NCBI GenBank assembly: GCA_016841625.1
Contig: JAENYU010000018.1
Span: 1-64,000 of the forward strand
DNA: 64,000 nt
Reading direction: 5' to 3'
From: Methanobacteriota archaeon
GTDB lineage: Archaea; Halobacteriota; Methanosarcinia; Methanosarcinales; Methanosarcinaceae
Part shown: positions 1-9,426 of the stretch, piece after piece
How positions within the stretch are numbered: position 1 is the stretch's first letter
Layout of the letters: the number at the start of each line of letters is the position of its first letter
Made by a program: the position numbers and the translations under genes
The notes under the pieces: generated by a model
What the model was told of the DNA's origin: nothing
Seen by the model: the letters and a program-made list of their open reading frames with translations, nothing else
Database searches by the model: none

Positions 1-67
1 ATCTAAAATTAGGAAGGCTCGATTTTGCATTACCCACTTGAAAAGACGAAGAGCCGAAATTTCAGTT

Positions 68-121
68 GGGATACTTCGGTAGGGATGCTTCAGCCGGGAT
101 GCTTCAGCCGGGATACTTCAC
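68..121. repeat. 14-bp tandem repeat, about 4 units
   Basis: Units close to GGGATGCTTCAGCC are repeated head to tail with small differences. The array lies in the roughly 740-base leading spacer, in which I see no convincing gene. Confidence 0.7.
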
Positions 122-310
122 TAATGATACCTGGAAGCATTTTTCAAATCCGGACGAATTAAAAATCGTGAGTTGAAGTCCTTATATCTTTGAGAACCCC
201 GGGCCAGAATTTTGAATAAAAAATATATTTTTTACTAACGTTTATTTTTGCGCTATACATTTTCACTATTTTGAGGGGAGAGACAGCCGCTTCACCTAAT
301 TAAGCAGGAT

Positions 311-355
311 GCCCCTTCCTCGACAGCCGAAGACTTGCAGGTGGGGGTAGTTGAC
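311..355 (+). repeat. Dispersed hairpin repeat, copy 1 (IS200/IS605-end-like)
   Basis: The stretch starts GCCCCTTCCTCGA and ends GGGGGTAGTTGAC. Related copies lie at 9706-9742 and 41230-41272. The layout, a GC-rich hairpin followed by GTAGTTNAC, resembles right ends of IS200/IS605/TnpB elements, but no transposase or TnpB gene is nearby. The relationship is inferred from memory of such ends. Confidence 0.4.
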
Positions 356-738
356 ATACGATCTTCCAACACTTCAGGATCATAAAGAGATTATAGTTCC
401 ATTAAAGGGGAATTATAACAGGAAACTGACCCTAACGTCATAAAAATGTGAAAGAAGAGTTAAAAGTTATATAGAATGAAAGGCAAGCTTGTATTAGTAA
501 ACTACATAAAAATAATAATTTATCATAACATAAAGCATTATAAGCCCCAAAATTGACTACTTCAGTAGTATAAATTGGATGGAGTGAAATTTAAAAAACT
601 AAGCTCCAACCCCGAGTATTTATCCCACCCCAGAATACTCGAATCTGACCTGAAAGACCCATCGGGGCTTTGTGCCCCTGAAACCTGAAATGCTCCGGCA
701 AACCCGCCCAGCACCTGCAAGAGACCGGAGGGACAAAC

Positions 739-1152
739 ATGCTAAGGATTTTACTCGTAGATGACGACCCCGCATATCTGGAACTTTCCAAGGATTATCT
801 CGAATTTTTTTACGAGATTGAAGCCGATACTGCAGATTCTGCAGGCGAAGCCATGCCCAAACTCAGGACCAAAGACTTTGATGCCGTGGTCTCGGATTAC
901 AAGATGCCTGGCATGGACGGAATAACTTTTTTGAAGACTATAAGGGAAAAGGGTATCGAAACGCCTTTCATCCTGTTTACCGGAGCAGGCAAGGAAGATG
1001 TACTGATAAGAGCCCTGGAGAACGGAGCCAGTTTTTACCTGCAGAAAGGAAAAGAACCGAAAGCCCTGTACGCCGAACTCTCGGAGCATATCCAGGAAGC
1101 TGTGGGAAGGAAAACACATCTTGATACCGGATTCGGGCCCATAACAGGATGA
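739..1152 (+). CDS. Stand-alone response regulator (CheY-like receiver)
   Basis: This is a 137-residue protein made of a single receiver domain, which accepts phosphate from a histidine kinase. Visible marks are the acidic pocket VDDD at residues 7-10, the phospho-acceptor Asp53 in SDYKMPGMDG, the switch Thr81 in LFTGAGK, and Lys103 in LQKG. There is no DNA-binding or enzymatic output domain, and no kinase gene is in the window, so partner and output are unknown. Such single-domain regulators are common in methanogens. An 840-base spacer separates it from the next gene, so it is probably transcribed alone. Confidence 0.9.
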   Translation: MLRILLVDDDPAYLELSKDYLEFFYEIEADTADSAGEAMPKLRTKDFDAVVSDYKMPGMDGITFLKTIREKGIETPFILFTGAGKEDVLIRALENGASFYLQKGKEPKALYAELSEHIQEAVGRKTHLDTGFGPITG

Positions 1153-1994
1153 GTCCTGACAGGCGTGCCCGGAATATGAAAGAACGGGCTTTTCAAAATG
1201 AAACTGAAAATTGAATCCCGACTAAAAACCACGGGTCCGAGCAAAAGAAAACACACCAACGAACCACATTCCTTGTTGCTGACCTGACATTGCACTTTTC
1301 AAAACCCTGCCGATATCCTTGATTTCAAATTCTGTTTCCTTTCGGTCATGAAAAGGCCGGCCTGTGGCCGGGGAATACGCTGGTCATTTAAGTAATTGGC
1401 TTCAAAACCCACCCTGAATTCCTGAAAACAAAATCAAAAGGATTAGGCAGGCCTTTTCAAGGAAAAAACGGAAAAAAACGGCCCACTGCTAACTCAGGGA
1501 ACTGAAAGACCGTACAACGTAAAAAAGAAGCTAACTTCAGTCCCTGTAACATGCCTCAACACTCCTTCCGGAACAAAATATCCGACCTTTTTTCGAAATC
1601 GGGATGCGAATTTTCTCATAAATTTTCATACGGATCCAGGATTTTCATGTAAAATCATTACCATCCGGAAAGGCCTGTTTTTCCTATTTCCGGCTCCTGC
1701 TTGCTTTCATCTTCCCGAATTATGCCGGCAGATGACGCTGTTTTATCCCCTCGACCGGAGGGTCCGGATTTCTATTATTATTATTTTTAAGAAATTATCT
1801 GGAAGTTTACACTGCAAACGTTTATAGTCTGAAAATCTATACGGGCACTCCTTCTTATAACAAAATGGTGGAATGTTAGACGACAAACGGCATAATTCAA
1901 AGTAACTCAATAAACCTGAAAACGACAGTATCCGACCTGACCTCGGGCAGCGGACATCTTTTTAAAGTTCTTTCAGCTCTCCGGTGATCCCTCG
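1153..1994. other. Long spacer upstream of the Ehr-like operon
   Basis: I find no credible gene in these 840 bases. The first part holds GC-rich inverted sequence (GGCCGGCCTGTGGCC near 1358). The last 200 bases are AT-rich with TTATTATTATTTTTAAG around 1777-1792, and are the likely place for the promoter of the operon starting at 1995. Confidence 0.45.
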
Positions 1995-3947
1995 ATGTCA
2001 GAACCCTTGCTAGTTAGCGGTCTGAGCCTCCTGCTTCTTGGGACGGTCCTCTCCTTATTGTATCGCAGTAGAACTTGCCGGACAGGCTCCCTGGGGCTGA
2101 CCTGTCTATCCTCATGCCTGCTCGTGGTCTTTGCGGGGGAAGTGCTCTATGGGGGCCGGGAAGTGCTGATCGAAAGCTACAGCTTCCTCTCTCCCCTGGA
2201 GTTCAATTTCCTCATAGACCGACTCTCTGCGGGCTTTGTGCTCCTCATATCCCTCGTGTCCCTGGGAGTCTCGCTTTACTCCATAAAATATGTAGAGGAC
2301 GATAAAAGCGAGGGGCGAAAAAGCCTGCACGTAGCCCTGATGAACCTCTTTATCTTCTCAATGTTACTCGTCGTGCTCTCAGCAAACGGCTTTTCCTTCC
2401 TGCTCTTCTGGGAACTCATGTCCATTTCTTCTCTTTTCCTGGTAATCTACGAATACGAAAAGCCAGAGAGCAGAAAGGCGGCCCTCTTTTACTTTATCAT
2501 GACCAGCCTGAGCACGGTCTTTCTCTTCTCGGCCTTTATAGGCCTCTATTCCCGAACAGGTTCCTTTGACTTCCGGGGGTTCGGGCTTCTGGACCCAAAA
2601 GCCGTGTCAGGGATATTCCTTGCCCTCTTCTTCGGCTTTGCAATCAAGGCCGGAGCCGTGCCTTTCCATAAGTGGCTGCCCTATGCCCACCCGGCAAGCC
2701 CCTCGAACATTTCGGCCCTCATGTCGGGGGTCATGCTCAAGGTCGCAATCTATGGGCTGCTGCGTTTCCTGCTCGCGGTCGAACCGGAACTCTGGTGGGG
2801 GGTCCTGGTCCTTGTCTTCGGCAGTGTCTCGGCTCTTCTGGGAGTGGTCTACGCCCTAAAGGAAAACGACATCAAAAGGATGCTCGCCTACAGCAGCATT
2901 GAAAACGTGGGACTTATCCTGATAGGAATCGGGCTTTACCTCATCTTCAGGGTCAGCGGACTTGCCGGGCTTGCCGGGCTCAGCCTTGCGGCCGCAGGCT
3001 TCCACTGCCTGAACCACGCCCTGTTCAAGAGCCTGCTTTTCATGGCCGCAGGCTCTGTCGTACACGAGACCGGCACCCGGAACCTGGAGGAAATGGGAGG
3101 GCTTGTAAAACGCATGCCTCGGACCGCCCTCCTCTTCCTGATCGGGGCGGTCTCGATTGCCGCCCTGCCTCCCACAAACGGGTTTGTGAGCGAGCTTATG
3201 CTCTTCCAGGCCTTTTTCTCGTCCTCAGCCCTCGCGGGAGCAAATGCCCCATTCCTGAAGGTACTCCTCGTCATCAGCCTCTCGGCCCTTGCCCTTACAA
3301 GTGCCCTTGCAGCTACCCTTTTCGTAAAAGTCTTCGGGATTACCTTCCTCGCCCAGCCGCGGACGGAATGCGCAAAACAGGCAGGTGAGGTCCCGAAAAT
3401 CATGCTGCTCGGACAGGCTATCCCTGCGGCCCTCTGTATCCTGACAGGCCTCTTCTCCTCCCGGCTCTTTGCCCTCTTCGGGTTTCCGGTCGAGGTCGAG
3501 GTCCCGGACATGCTTTTTGTCGGCGGGATTTTGACGGGCGCCTACCTGCTGGTCTGGCTTTCCGTCCGGAACTTCGGCCCCTCCTCAGGCCCGAGGGTCA
3601 GTGAAGAGACCTGGGGTTGTGGAATCCTGGCCCAGCACCCGACAATGGAATACAGCTCGGCAGGCTTTTCCGAACCTCTTGTCCTAATCTTCAAAAAGAT
3701 CTACAGGACCCAGCTTTCCAGCAGCAGGACCTTTGCTGACAGCCGGGAATGCGTCTTCGAGCACGGGACCGCCGAAATCCGGCTCATGAAGTTCTTCGAT
3801 GAATACCTCTACCTGCCCGTGGCCCAGGCAGTTGACCGGGTCTCAATGGAGGTGTCGAGGCTGCAGAACGGGAGGCTGGATACCTATGTACTTTACGTCT
3901 TCCTCGCAGTGCTCGTGCTCATGATCTTTACGAGGTGGTTCGCATGA
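1995..3947 (+). CDS. Hydrogenase-4 subunit B-like / NuoL-type antiporter subunit (Ehr complex)
   Basis: A 650-residue, many-helix membrane protein of the Mrp-antiporter/NuoL/HyfB family, which forms an ion-translocating channel. The family marks are intact: a membrane Glu in FWELMS (residue ~136), the Lys-containing FAIKAGAVPFHKWLP (about residue 216-230), and LKENDIKRMLAYSSIENVG (about 288-306). The C-terminal 150 residues carry the usual soluble loop and final helix of HyfB/HycC proteins. It is the first gene of a six-gene operon in the order B, C, E, F, G, I, the same order I recall for the Geobacter Ehr genes (ehrA first). Expected role is ion pumping coupled to the peripheral subunits, whose metal sites are missing here. 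Confidence 0.9.
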   Translation: MSEPLLVSGLSLLLLGTVLSLLYRSRTCRTGSLGLTCLSSCLLVVFAGEVLYGGREVLIESYSFLSPLEFNFLIDRLSAGFVLLISLVSLGVSLYSIKYVEDDKSEGRKSLHVALMNLFIFSMLLVVLSANGFSFLLFWELMSISSLFLVIYEYEKPESRKAALFYFIMTSLSTVFLFSAFIGLYSRTGSFDFRGFGLLDPKAVSGIFLALFFGFAIKAGAVPFHKWLPYAHPASPSNISALMSGVMLKVAIYGLLRFLLAVEPELWWGVLVLVFGSVSALLGVVYALKENDIKRMLAYSSIENVGLILIGIGLYLIFRVSGLAGLAGLSLAAAGFHCLNHALFKSLLFMAAGSVVHETGTRNLEEMGGLVKRMPRTALLFLIGAVSIAALPPTNGFVSELMLFQAFFSSSALAGANAPFLKVLLVISLSALALTSALAATLFVKVFGITFLAQPRTECAKQAGEVPKIMLLGQAIPAALCILTGLFSSRLFALFGFPVEVEVPDMLFVGGILTGAYLLVWLSVRNFGPSSGPRVSEETWGCGILAQHPTMEYSSAGFSEPLVLIFKKIYRTQLSSSRTFADSRECVFEHGTAEIRLMKFFDEYLYLPVAQAVDRVSMEVSRLQNGRLDTYVLYVFLAVLVLMIFTRWFA

Positions 3948-4915
3948 CTCCGGACTTTCCAAACCTGTCTTTCACCCTGTTCTGCCTGCTGAACACCGGG
4001 TTCGTGCTCCTGGTCTCCCCCTTCTACATGAGCCTCATCAAAAAGGTCAAGGCCGCCGCCCAGGGGAGAAAAGGCCCGCGCCTTCTGCAAAACTATTATG
4101 ACTTACGCAAACTCCTGCACAGGGAAGTGGTCTACTCACCCACTTCCTCCGGGGTCATGAGGGTGACCCCCTACCTGAACCTGGCAGTCCTCCTGCTCGC
4201 CTCCCTCTTTGTCCCTGTCATCTTTATCCCGGACGCTCCGGCAGGGATAGGGAACATCATAGTCTTCATTTACCTGCTCGCAATCGAGCGCTTTTTCACG
4301 GCGCTTTGCGGGCTTGACGCTGGCAGCACCTTCGGAGGCATGGGAAGTTCACGGGCAATGAGCCTCTCGGCCGTGATCGAGCCCACTATGGTTATATCCT
4401 TCGCAGCGCTTGCATACGTCCTGAAAACCGTGGACCTGCACGAGATGTTCGCCATTACTTCGGCTTCCGCAATTCCGGTAAGCCCGACCCTGGTTCTGGT
4501 CTCCATCTCCCTCTTCATAATCATCATAGTGGAAACCGGCAGGCTCCCCGTGGACAACCCGGCAACACACCTCGAACTTACCATGATAAATGAGGCCATG
4601 ATCTTGGAACAGTCCGGGAAAAACCTGGCCCTCATAGAACTGACCCATTCGGTTAAACAGACTCTCCTCATGGCGGTCCTGATCAACATCCTTGTCCCGG
4701 TCGGACTTTCTGGCGGGCCTAATATGGGAGACCTTGCTGTTTCTGGCCTTCTGGTATCGGGTCTGGCTTTCCTCGTGAAGGCGGCCCTCCTGGCAGTGGT
4801 AATCGGGCTTTTCGAGTCCTCGCTTTCGAAAATGAGGCTCTTCAGGCTGCCCGTTTTCTACATGATGGCCTTTTTCTTCTCGGCCCTTACCATCCTGATG
4901 GAGGTATTCGCATGA
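3944..4915 (+). CDS. Hydrogenase-4 subunit C-like / NuoH-type subunit (Ehr complex)
   Basis: A membrane protein of the NuoH/HycD/HyfC family, the subunit that joins the peripheral arm to the ion channels. Typical marks are the first cytoplasmic loop (KGPRLLQNYYDLRKLLHRE) and the glutamate-rich fifth-helix region (ETGRLPVDNPATHLELTM, then NEAMILEQSG), both characteristic of hydrogenase-type homologues. I chose ATG 3944, which overlaps the previous stop as ATGA and has GAGGTGG just upstream; a GTG at 3935 in the same frame is less likely. Translational coupling to both neighbours is evident. Confidence 0.9.
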   Translation: MTPDFPNLSFTLFCLLNTGFVLLVSPFYMSLIKKVKAAAQGRKGPRLLQNYYDLRKLLHREVVYSPTSSGVMRVTPYLNLAVLLLASLFVPVIFIPDAPAGIGNIIVFIYLLAIERFFTALCGLDAGSTFGGMGSSRAMSLSAVIEPTMVISFAALAYVLKTVDLHEMFAITSASAIPVSPTLVLVSISLFIIIIVETGRLPVDNPATHLELTMINEAMILEQSGKNLALIELTHSVKQTLLMAVLINILVPVGLSGGPNMGDLAVSGLLVSGLAFLVKAALLAVVIGLFESSLSKMRLFRLPVFYMMAFFFSALTILMEVFA

Positions 4916-5604
4916 TTTCCCCACTCCTTACAGACCCCCTATTTCTCGAAGGGGCGATCAAGATCCTCTTCGTCTTCGTGCTGGTCACGGCGGCACTTGT
5001 CATTTCCGCAAGAAACCTCGCCTCGCTTCTGACCACTTATACTATCCAGTCCCTGCTCCTGGCCCTTATAGCCGGGCTGCTCTACCTGATAGAGGGAAGT
5101 CCGGTGCTGCTATCGATTGCGGCCCTGACGTTTGTCAGCAAGGTTTTGCTTATCCCCTTCTTCATAAACATAGTTGAGGAGAAAGTCAAGATCAGAAGGG
5201 ACATGAAATTCAACTACCTGGAACCTACGTCTTCCCTTATGGTCAGCATCGCTCTGGTCCTGCTGGCCTACGTTTTCCTCTCGGGCTTTTTCGCCCTTGA
5301 CAGGCTGTTCTTCTTCGGGGCCGTAATCGGGCTTTCCCTGACCCTCATGGGCATGCTCGTCATGTTCAGCCGCAGGAAGGTGATTACAAAAGTCCTCGGC
5401 TACCTTACCATGGAAAATGGGGTACTCCTCTTCGGGATCTTTGTCACGGAACTGCCCTTCATCATCGAGGTGCTCATTATCATCGACCTGATCATCCTGG
5501 TCCTCCTGACAACCATCCTGGCGGTCGGGATTGATTCCACGATCGAGGAATACCACCAGCGTCTCCTGAAACTTAAAATCTGGTCAGGGAGGGAATACCT
5601 GTGA
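4912..5604 (+). CDS. Hydrogenase-4 subunit E-like (HyfE/NuoK-related) membrane subunit
   Basis: A 230-residue hydrophobic protein with about six or seven helices, matching HyfE, the hydrogenase-4 subunit related to complex I subunit K. The start overlaps the preceding stop (ATGA), and the stop overlaps the next start (GTGA), so it is made in step with its neighbours. HyfE-type subunits occur in hydrogenase-4, formate hydrogenlyase-2 and Ehr-type complexes but not in the six-subunit Ech of Methanosarcina. This helps to separate the operon from classical Ech. Confidence 0.85.
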   Translation: MISPLLTDPLFLEGAIKILFVFVLVTAALVISARNLASLLTTYTIQSLLLALIAGLLYLIEGSPVLLSIAALTFVSKVLLIPFFINIVEEKVKIRRDMKFNYLEPTSSLMVSIALVLLAYVFLSGFFALDRLFFFGAVIGLSLTLMGMLVMFSRRKVITKVLGYLTMENGVLLFGIFVTELPFIIEVLIIIDLIILVLLTTILAVGIDSTIEEYHQRLLKLKIWSGREYL

Positions 5605-7091
5605 TTCTCTACAATTACCTTGCAGTCGGAGCCCTGGCCTTTGCCCTGATTTTACTCTCGAGGTCCCACAGGGCGATGAACGCCTTTACTGTCCTGCACT
5701 CACTCGCATACCTTGCACTCGGCGCTTTTGCCCTTGCCAGCGGGACCCACGGGTTCGAGGCTGGAAACAGCTATTTTTACCTGGACAGGCTCAGCCTCTA
5801 CGAGGCCCTGGTTGCGGCTCTCCTCTTCTGCTTTGCCTCGGTCTACTCTAACGGCTACGTGGAAAGCCTTATGGAAGCCCGGGAACTGAACCGCAAAAAC
5901 CTGAAAATCTTTTACATGGCGTTCAGCCTCCTGCTTACGACCACGACCCTGGCTTTCTTCTCCGATTCCCTGGCCCTTTTCTGGATCTTTGCCGAACTGA
6001 CAACAGTCTTTTCAGCGGTTCTCGTGGCCATCCTCTCAGCCCGGGAAAACATTGACGCCGCCCTAAAGTACATCTTCATAGCCTCAGGAGCCATGCTCTT
6101 TGCCTTTATCGGGCTGATTTTCCTCTTCAAGCTCTCCGGGGAAGTCCCCGGCTGCGGAGGGGGGACCCTGAACTGGACCGTGCTGATGGCAAACGCGGGC
6201 TCCCTTTCCCCGAAAATGCTGACAGCGAGCTTTGTTTTCATTTTCATCGGTTTTGCGGCCAAGTCAGGCATAGTGCCCTTCCATACCTGGCTCCCGGATG
6301 CCCATTCCAAGGCCCCTTCGGCTGTGAGCGCCATCCTTTCAGGGGTCCTTTTGAACGTCGGGACTTACGGTATTCTCAGAATGTACGCCCTGGTCCGCCA
6401 GACCGAGGCCGGCCCCCTGGTATCCGGTTTCCTGATAGCTTTTGGCCTGCTGACGGTCGCGGTCGCGGTCCTGAACATGCTCAGGCAGAAGAACATGAAG
6501 ATGCTGATTGCCTTTTCAAGCGTGGAACATATGGGAATAATCCTGCTGGGGATCGGAGCAGGCAGTCCGCTTGCCCTTTTCTGGACGCTCTATTATGTCC
6601 TGGCCCATTCCCTGACCAAGGCATCGCTCTTCTTTTCGGCAGGCATCCTGCACCGGCAGTACGAGAGCAACCTGGCCGGGGACATGCGGGACGTACTCCA
6701 GCTCCAGCCCCTCGCAGGCTGGGGTTTTATTGTGGGAAGCGTTGCAATCGTCGGCCTGCCCCCCTTCCCGATCTTTTCGGCTAAATTATCCATCCTCCTG
6801 GAAGCTGCCCGACTCCCGTATGGAGGTATACTGGTCTTTGCGGTCCTGGTCTTCCTGGTGCTGGCTTCGGCGGCTTTTGCGAGGTTTTTGCTCGAAGCCT
6901 TTACCAGAAGGAGTTCGGGATCTGTTTCGAATGGACTTTCTGAAGAGCCGCTTCAGCCCTACCACGTCAGGTTGGGGATGAAAGTCCCGATAGCCGTCAT
7001 GCTCTGCCTGGTCCTTGTACTCGGGGTCTATTGCCCCCCTTTCCTGGAAAAACTCCTGAACGGCATAGTGCAGGAACTCGGATATATCTGA
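5601..7091 (+). CDS. Hydrogenase-4 subunit F-like / NuoN/L-type antiporter subunit
   Basis: A 496-residue antiporter-family membrane protein, the second ion-channel subunit of the complex. It keeps the membrane acidic residue (FWIFAELTTVF), the Lys-containing FAAKSGIVPFHTWLPDAHS and the following RQKNMKMLIAFSSVEHMG. These are the residues that line proton paths in complex I homologues. The GTG start at 5601 overlaps the previous stop. Two such antiporter-like subunits (this one and the 1995 gene) give the complex at least two potential ion channels. Confidence 0.9.
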   Translation: MILYNYLAVGALAFALILLSRSHRAMNAFTVLHSLAYLALGAFALASGTHGFEAGNSYFYLDRLSLYEALVAALLFCFASVYSNGYVESLMEARELNRKNLKIFYMAFSLLLTTTTLAFFSDSLALFWIFAELTTVFSAVLVAILSARENIDAALKYIFIASGAMLFAFIGLIFLFKLSGEVPGCGGGTLNWTVLMANAGSLSPKMLTASFVFIFIGFAAKSGIVPFHTWLPDAHSKAPSAVSAILSGVLLNVGTYGILRMYALVRQTEAGPLVSGFLIAFGLLTVAVAVLNMLRQKNMKMLIAFSSVEHMGIILLGIGAGSPLALFWTLYYVLAHSLTKASLFFSAGILHRQYESNLAGDMRDVLQLQPLAGWGFIVGSVAIVGLPPFPIFSAKLSILLEAARLPYGGILVFAVLVFLVLASAAFARFLLEAFTRRSSGSVSNGLSEEPLQPYHVRLGMKVPIAVMLCLVLVLGVYCPPFLEKLLNGIVQELGYI

Positions 7092-7104
7092 ACGGAGGCC
7101 TGAG

Positions 7105-8862
7105 ATGAAAATAAACACAGAAAAAGAGCAGACTATGGAAGGAAAGCAGAATACGGAAGGAATGAAGGAAAAGAAGGGAATGACAGCCTCAGAATACATT
7201 ACAGGCCTGTTAAGGGATATTTCGAAAGAGCCGCAGATAAAGAACGGAAAAAACGGCGAACTCTACATCCCCCTCCCGGAAAAGGAGTTTCAGGAAACCG
7301 TGCCTGTCCTTGACAGGGAGGAGTTTATCCTGCTAGGCCTCTTTTGCGTCCAGGACTTTGAAGGGGAAAATGAAGAAAAAGGAGAAAATGAAGAAGGAGG
7401 AGAAAAGGGAGAAAATGAAGAAAATGAAGAAAAAGGAGGAAAAGGAGGAAAAGGAGAAAAAGATAAAGCGGAAGCTCCGGCCTTCACCCTCTTTTACGCC
7501 TTCCGGAAAAGAGGCTTTTCCGAAGTATTCGTCTTCCTGCACCCTGTGAAAACGGAAGCGTCTTCGATTGCCAAAACCTTCCCCTCGGCCTGCTGGTACG
7601 AGCGGGAAATCAGGGACGGCTTCGGGCTTGACTTTCCGGACGCTTTTGATAAGCGCAGGCTCTTTTTGCATGAGGCATACCCTGAGGGCTTCCACCCCCT
7701 CCTCAAGTCCTTTGAGAACGGCAAAATCCGTACAATTGAAAACCCACAGGAAAATTATCCGTTCAAACGGCTGGAAGGCGAAGGCGTCTACCAGATCCCG
7801 GTGGGCCCCGTCCACGCAGGGATTATCGAGCCCGGACATTTCAGGTTCAGCGTGATAGGGGAACCCATTTTCAATCTGGAAATCCGGATGTTTTACAAGC
7901 ACCGCGGAATTGAGAAACTGGCAGAGGGAAAGCCCCCGGCAGCCTGCCTCCCGATTGCCGAGGCCATTAGCGGGGACGAGTCGGCCGCAAACTCTGTCGC
8001 CTTCTGCACGGCCGTGGAAAAGCTGGCCGGGCTCAGGGTCCCGGAGCGGGCCGAGTACTTAAGAGCCGTCCTGCTTGAACTTGAGAGAATCCACTCCCAC
8101 CTCGGCGACCTGGCAGGCATGGCCACAGATGTCGGTTTTCCCAGGATCACCTCTCCTTTCCTCATCCTGCGGGAGGAGATCTTCAGGCAGAACGATGTCC
8201 TGACAGGTTCCCGGTTTTTGAAAGGGGCCGTGGATATCGGGGGCATGAAGCAGGACATTCCGGACAAACTCCTTGAAAAGCTGGCCTCCTACCTGGAAAA
8301 CTTTGAGGGCCGCTTCGAGAAAGCCTTCAGGACAGCTATGAGTTCTTCTTCCCTTATCGACAGGTTCTCGACAAGCGGCGTGATCAAAAAGAAGCTGATT
8401 ACCCCCCTGAACCTGACCGGCCCGATTGCCAGAGCCTCCGGGGCCGCCTACGACGTCAGGACGACACACCCCTACGGCATCTACGGGAAAATACCCCCTG
8501 AAAGGAAGGTCCTCTCCACCGGGGATGTCCTTTCCCGCTTCGAGGTCAAAGCCGCCGAGGTCCGGGCCTCAAGAGCCCTTATCCGGAAACTGGTTCTGGA
8601 AATTCCGGCAGGCCCGGTGCTCTGCCCGCCCCCCGTTGCCGGCATCCGGGACGGCTTCGCCCTTTCAATGGTGGAAGCCCCAAGGGGCCAGACCCTACAC
8701 TGGGTCTACGTGAAAAACGGCCTCGTTGACCGCTACAAGGTCCGGACCGCGTCCTTTTGCAACTGGAAGGCCGTTGAACACGCCGTGCTCGACAACATCG
8801 TCCCGGACTTCCCCCTGATTAACAAGAGCCTGAACCTGTCCTATGCGGGCACCGACCTCTGA
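7105..8862 (+). CDS. NuoCD/HyfG-like large subunit lacking the NiFe-binding cysteines (EhrL-type)
   Basis: A 585-residue fusion of a 30-kDa (NuoC-like) domain, about residues 25-210, and a 49-kDa/hydrogenase large-subunit domain. In [NiFe] hydrogenases the first metal motif is CGxC; here the aligned stretch after HRGIEKLAEG reads AISGDES, with Ser289 and Glu292 where the cysteines should be. The C-terminal DPCxxC motif is also absent: the end reads PDFPLINKSLNLSYAG. No NiFe centre can therefore be bound in the usual way. An odd Glu/Lys/Gly-rich low-complexity insert fills about residues 87-121 in the NuoC-like part. These losses define Ehr complexes rather than active hydrogenases. GGAGG precedes the ATG. 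Confidence 0.88.
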   Translation: MKINTEKEQTMEGKQNTEGMKEKKGMTASEYITGLLRDISKEPQIKNGKNGELYIPLPEKEFQETVPVLDREEFILLGLFCVQDFEGENEEKGENEEGGEKGENEENEEKGGKGGKGEKDKAEAPAFTLFYAFRKRGFSEVFVFLHPVKTEASSIAKTFPSACWYEREIRDGFGLDFPDAFDKRRLFLHEAYPEGFHPLLKSFENGKIRTIENPQENYPFKRLEGEGVYQIPVGPVHAGIIEPGHFRFSVIGEPIFNLEIRMFYKHRGIEKLAEGKPPAACLPIAEAISGDESAANSVAFCTAVEKLAGLRVPERAEYLRAVLLELERIHSHLGDLAGMATDVGFPRITSPFLILREEIFRQNDVLTGSRFLKGAVDIGGMKQDIPDKLLEKLASYLENFEGRFEKAFRTAMSSSSLIDRFSTSGVIKKKLITPLNLTGPIARASGAAYDVRTTHPYGIYGKIPPERKVLSTGDVLSRFEVKAAEVRASRALIRKLVLEIPAGPVLCPPPVAGIRDGFALSMVEAPRGQTLHWVYVKNGLVDRYKVRTASFCNWKAVEHAVLDNIVPDFPLINKSLNLSYAGTDL

Positions 8863-8913
8863 ACCGGAGATGCAGAAACTTACAGAACAAGTTTAGATTA
8901 TTGAGGAAATAAT

Positions 8914-9426
8914 ATGGTAAACCCTCTGACCTTCGTATTCCGCCCTAAAGTTACCGAAAAGTTCGACTTCGCCGACTCCGAACTTGAAGAAATCGGCTCC
9001 ACCCTCAAAAAAGAAATCCACCATACCCTGGGCCGCAGCCTGGCCCTCCGCGAACTCGACACCGGCAGCGACAATTCCACCGAAATCGAACTCAACAACC
9101 TCTCAGCCCCCCATTACGACATCTCCCGTTTCGGCATATCCTTTGCAGCCTCCCCCCGCCACGCCGACGCCCTCATAGTAACCGGAGCCGTCACTCACAA
9201 CATGGCCCAGGCCGTCAAAAAAACCTACGAAGCCATGCCCTCTCCCAAATACGTAATAGCCGTCGGCGACGATGCCTGCGACGGCGGGATTTTCAAAGAC
9301 TCGTATGCAGTGCTGGGAGGCGTCGATAAGATTCTGCCCGTCGATATGAAAATACCGGGGAACCCTCCAAGTCCCAGGGAGATTTTGAAAGGGCTGCTGG
9401 CTTTTATGAGGCAAGGTTCGAGGTGA
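8914..9426 (+). CDS. NuoB/HyfI-like small subunit without FeS-ligand cysteines (EhrS-type)
   Basis: A 170-residue protein clearly related to the complex I 20-kDa/hydrogenase small subunit: YDISRFGISFAASPRHADAL, VTGAVTHNM, YEAMPSPKYVIAVG and PPSPREIL are preserved. The four cysteines that hold the proximal [4Fe-4S] cluster are all replaced. Family GSCNGCEIE is GSDNSTEIE here (Asp53, Thr56), family GDCACDGG is GDDACDGG (Asp120), and family PGCPP is PGNPP (Asn150). The fold should remain but electron transfer through this subunit is not possible by the known route. It is the last gene of the operon, and no HyfH/NuoI-like ferredoxin subunit gene is present in the operon. Confidence 0.9.
   Translation: MVNPLTFVFRPKVTEKFDFADSELEEIGSTLKKEIHHTLGRSLALRELDTGSDNSTEIELNNLSAPHYDISRFGISFAASPRHADALIVTGAVTHNMAQAVKKTYEAMPSPKYVIAVGDDACDGGIFKDSYAVLGGVDKILPVDMKIPGNPPSPREILKGLLAFMRQGSR

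Noticed and set aside
591-791. 66-codon minus-strand frame at the response regulator start
   Set aside because: It overlaps the 5' end of the regulator gene and has no recognisable features.
7105-8862. Active [NiFe] hydrogenase (Ech or hydrogenase-4)
   Set aside because: Both cysteine motifs for NiFe are absent, so the hydrogenase name would be misleading.
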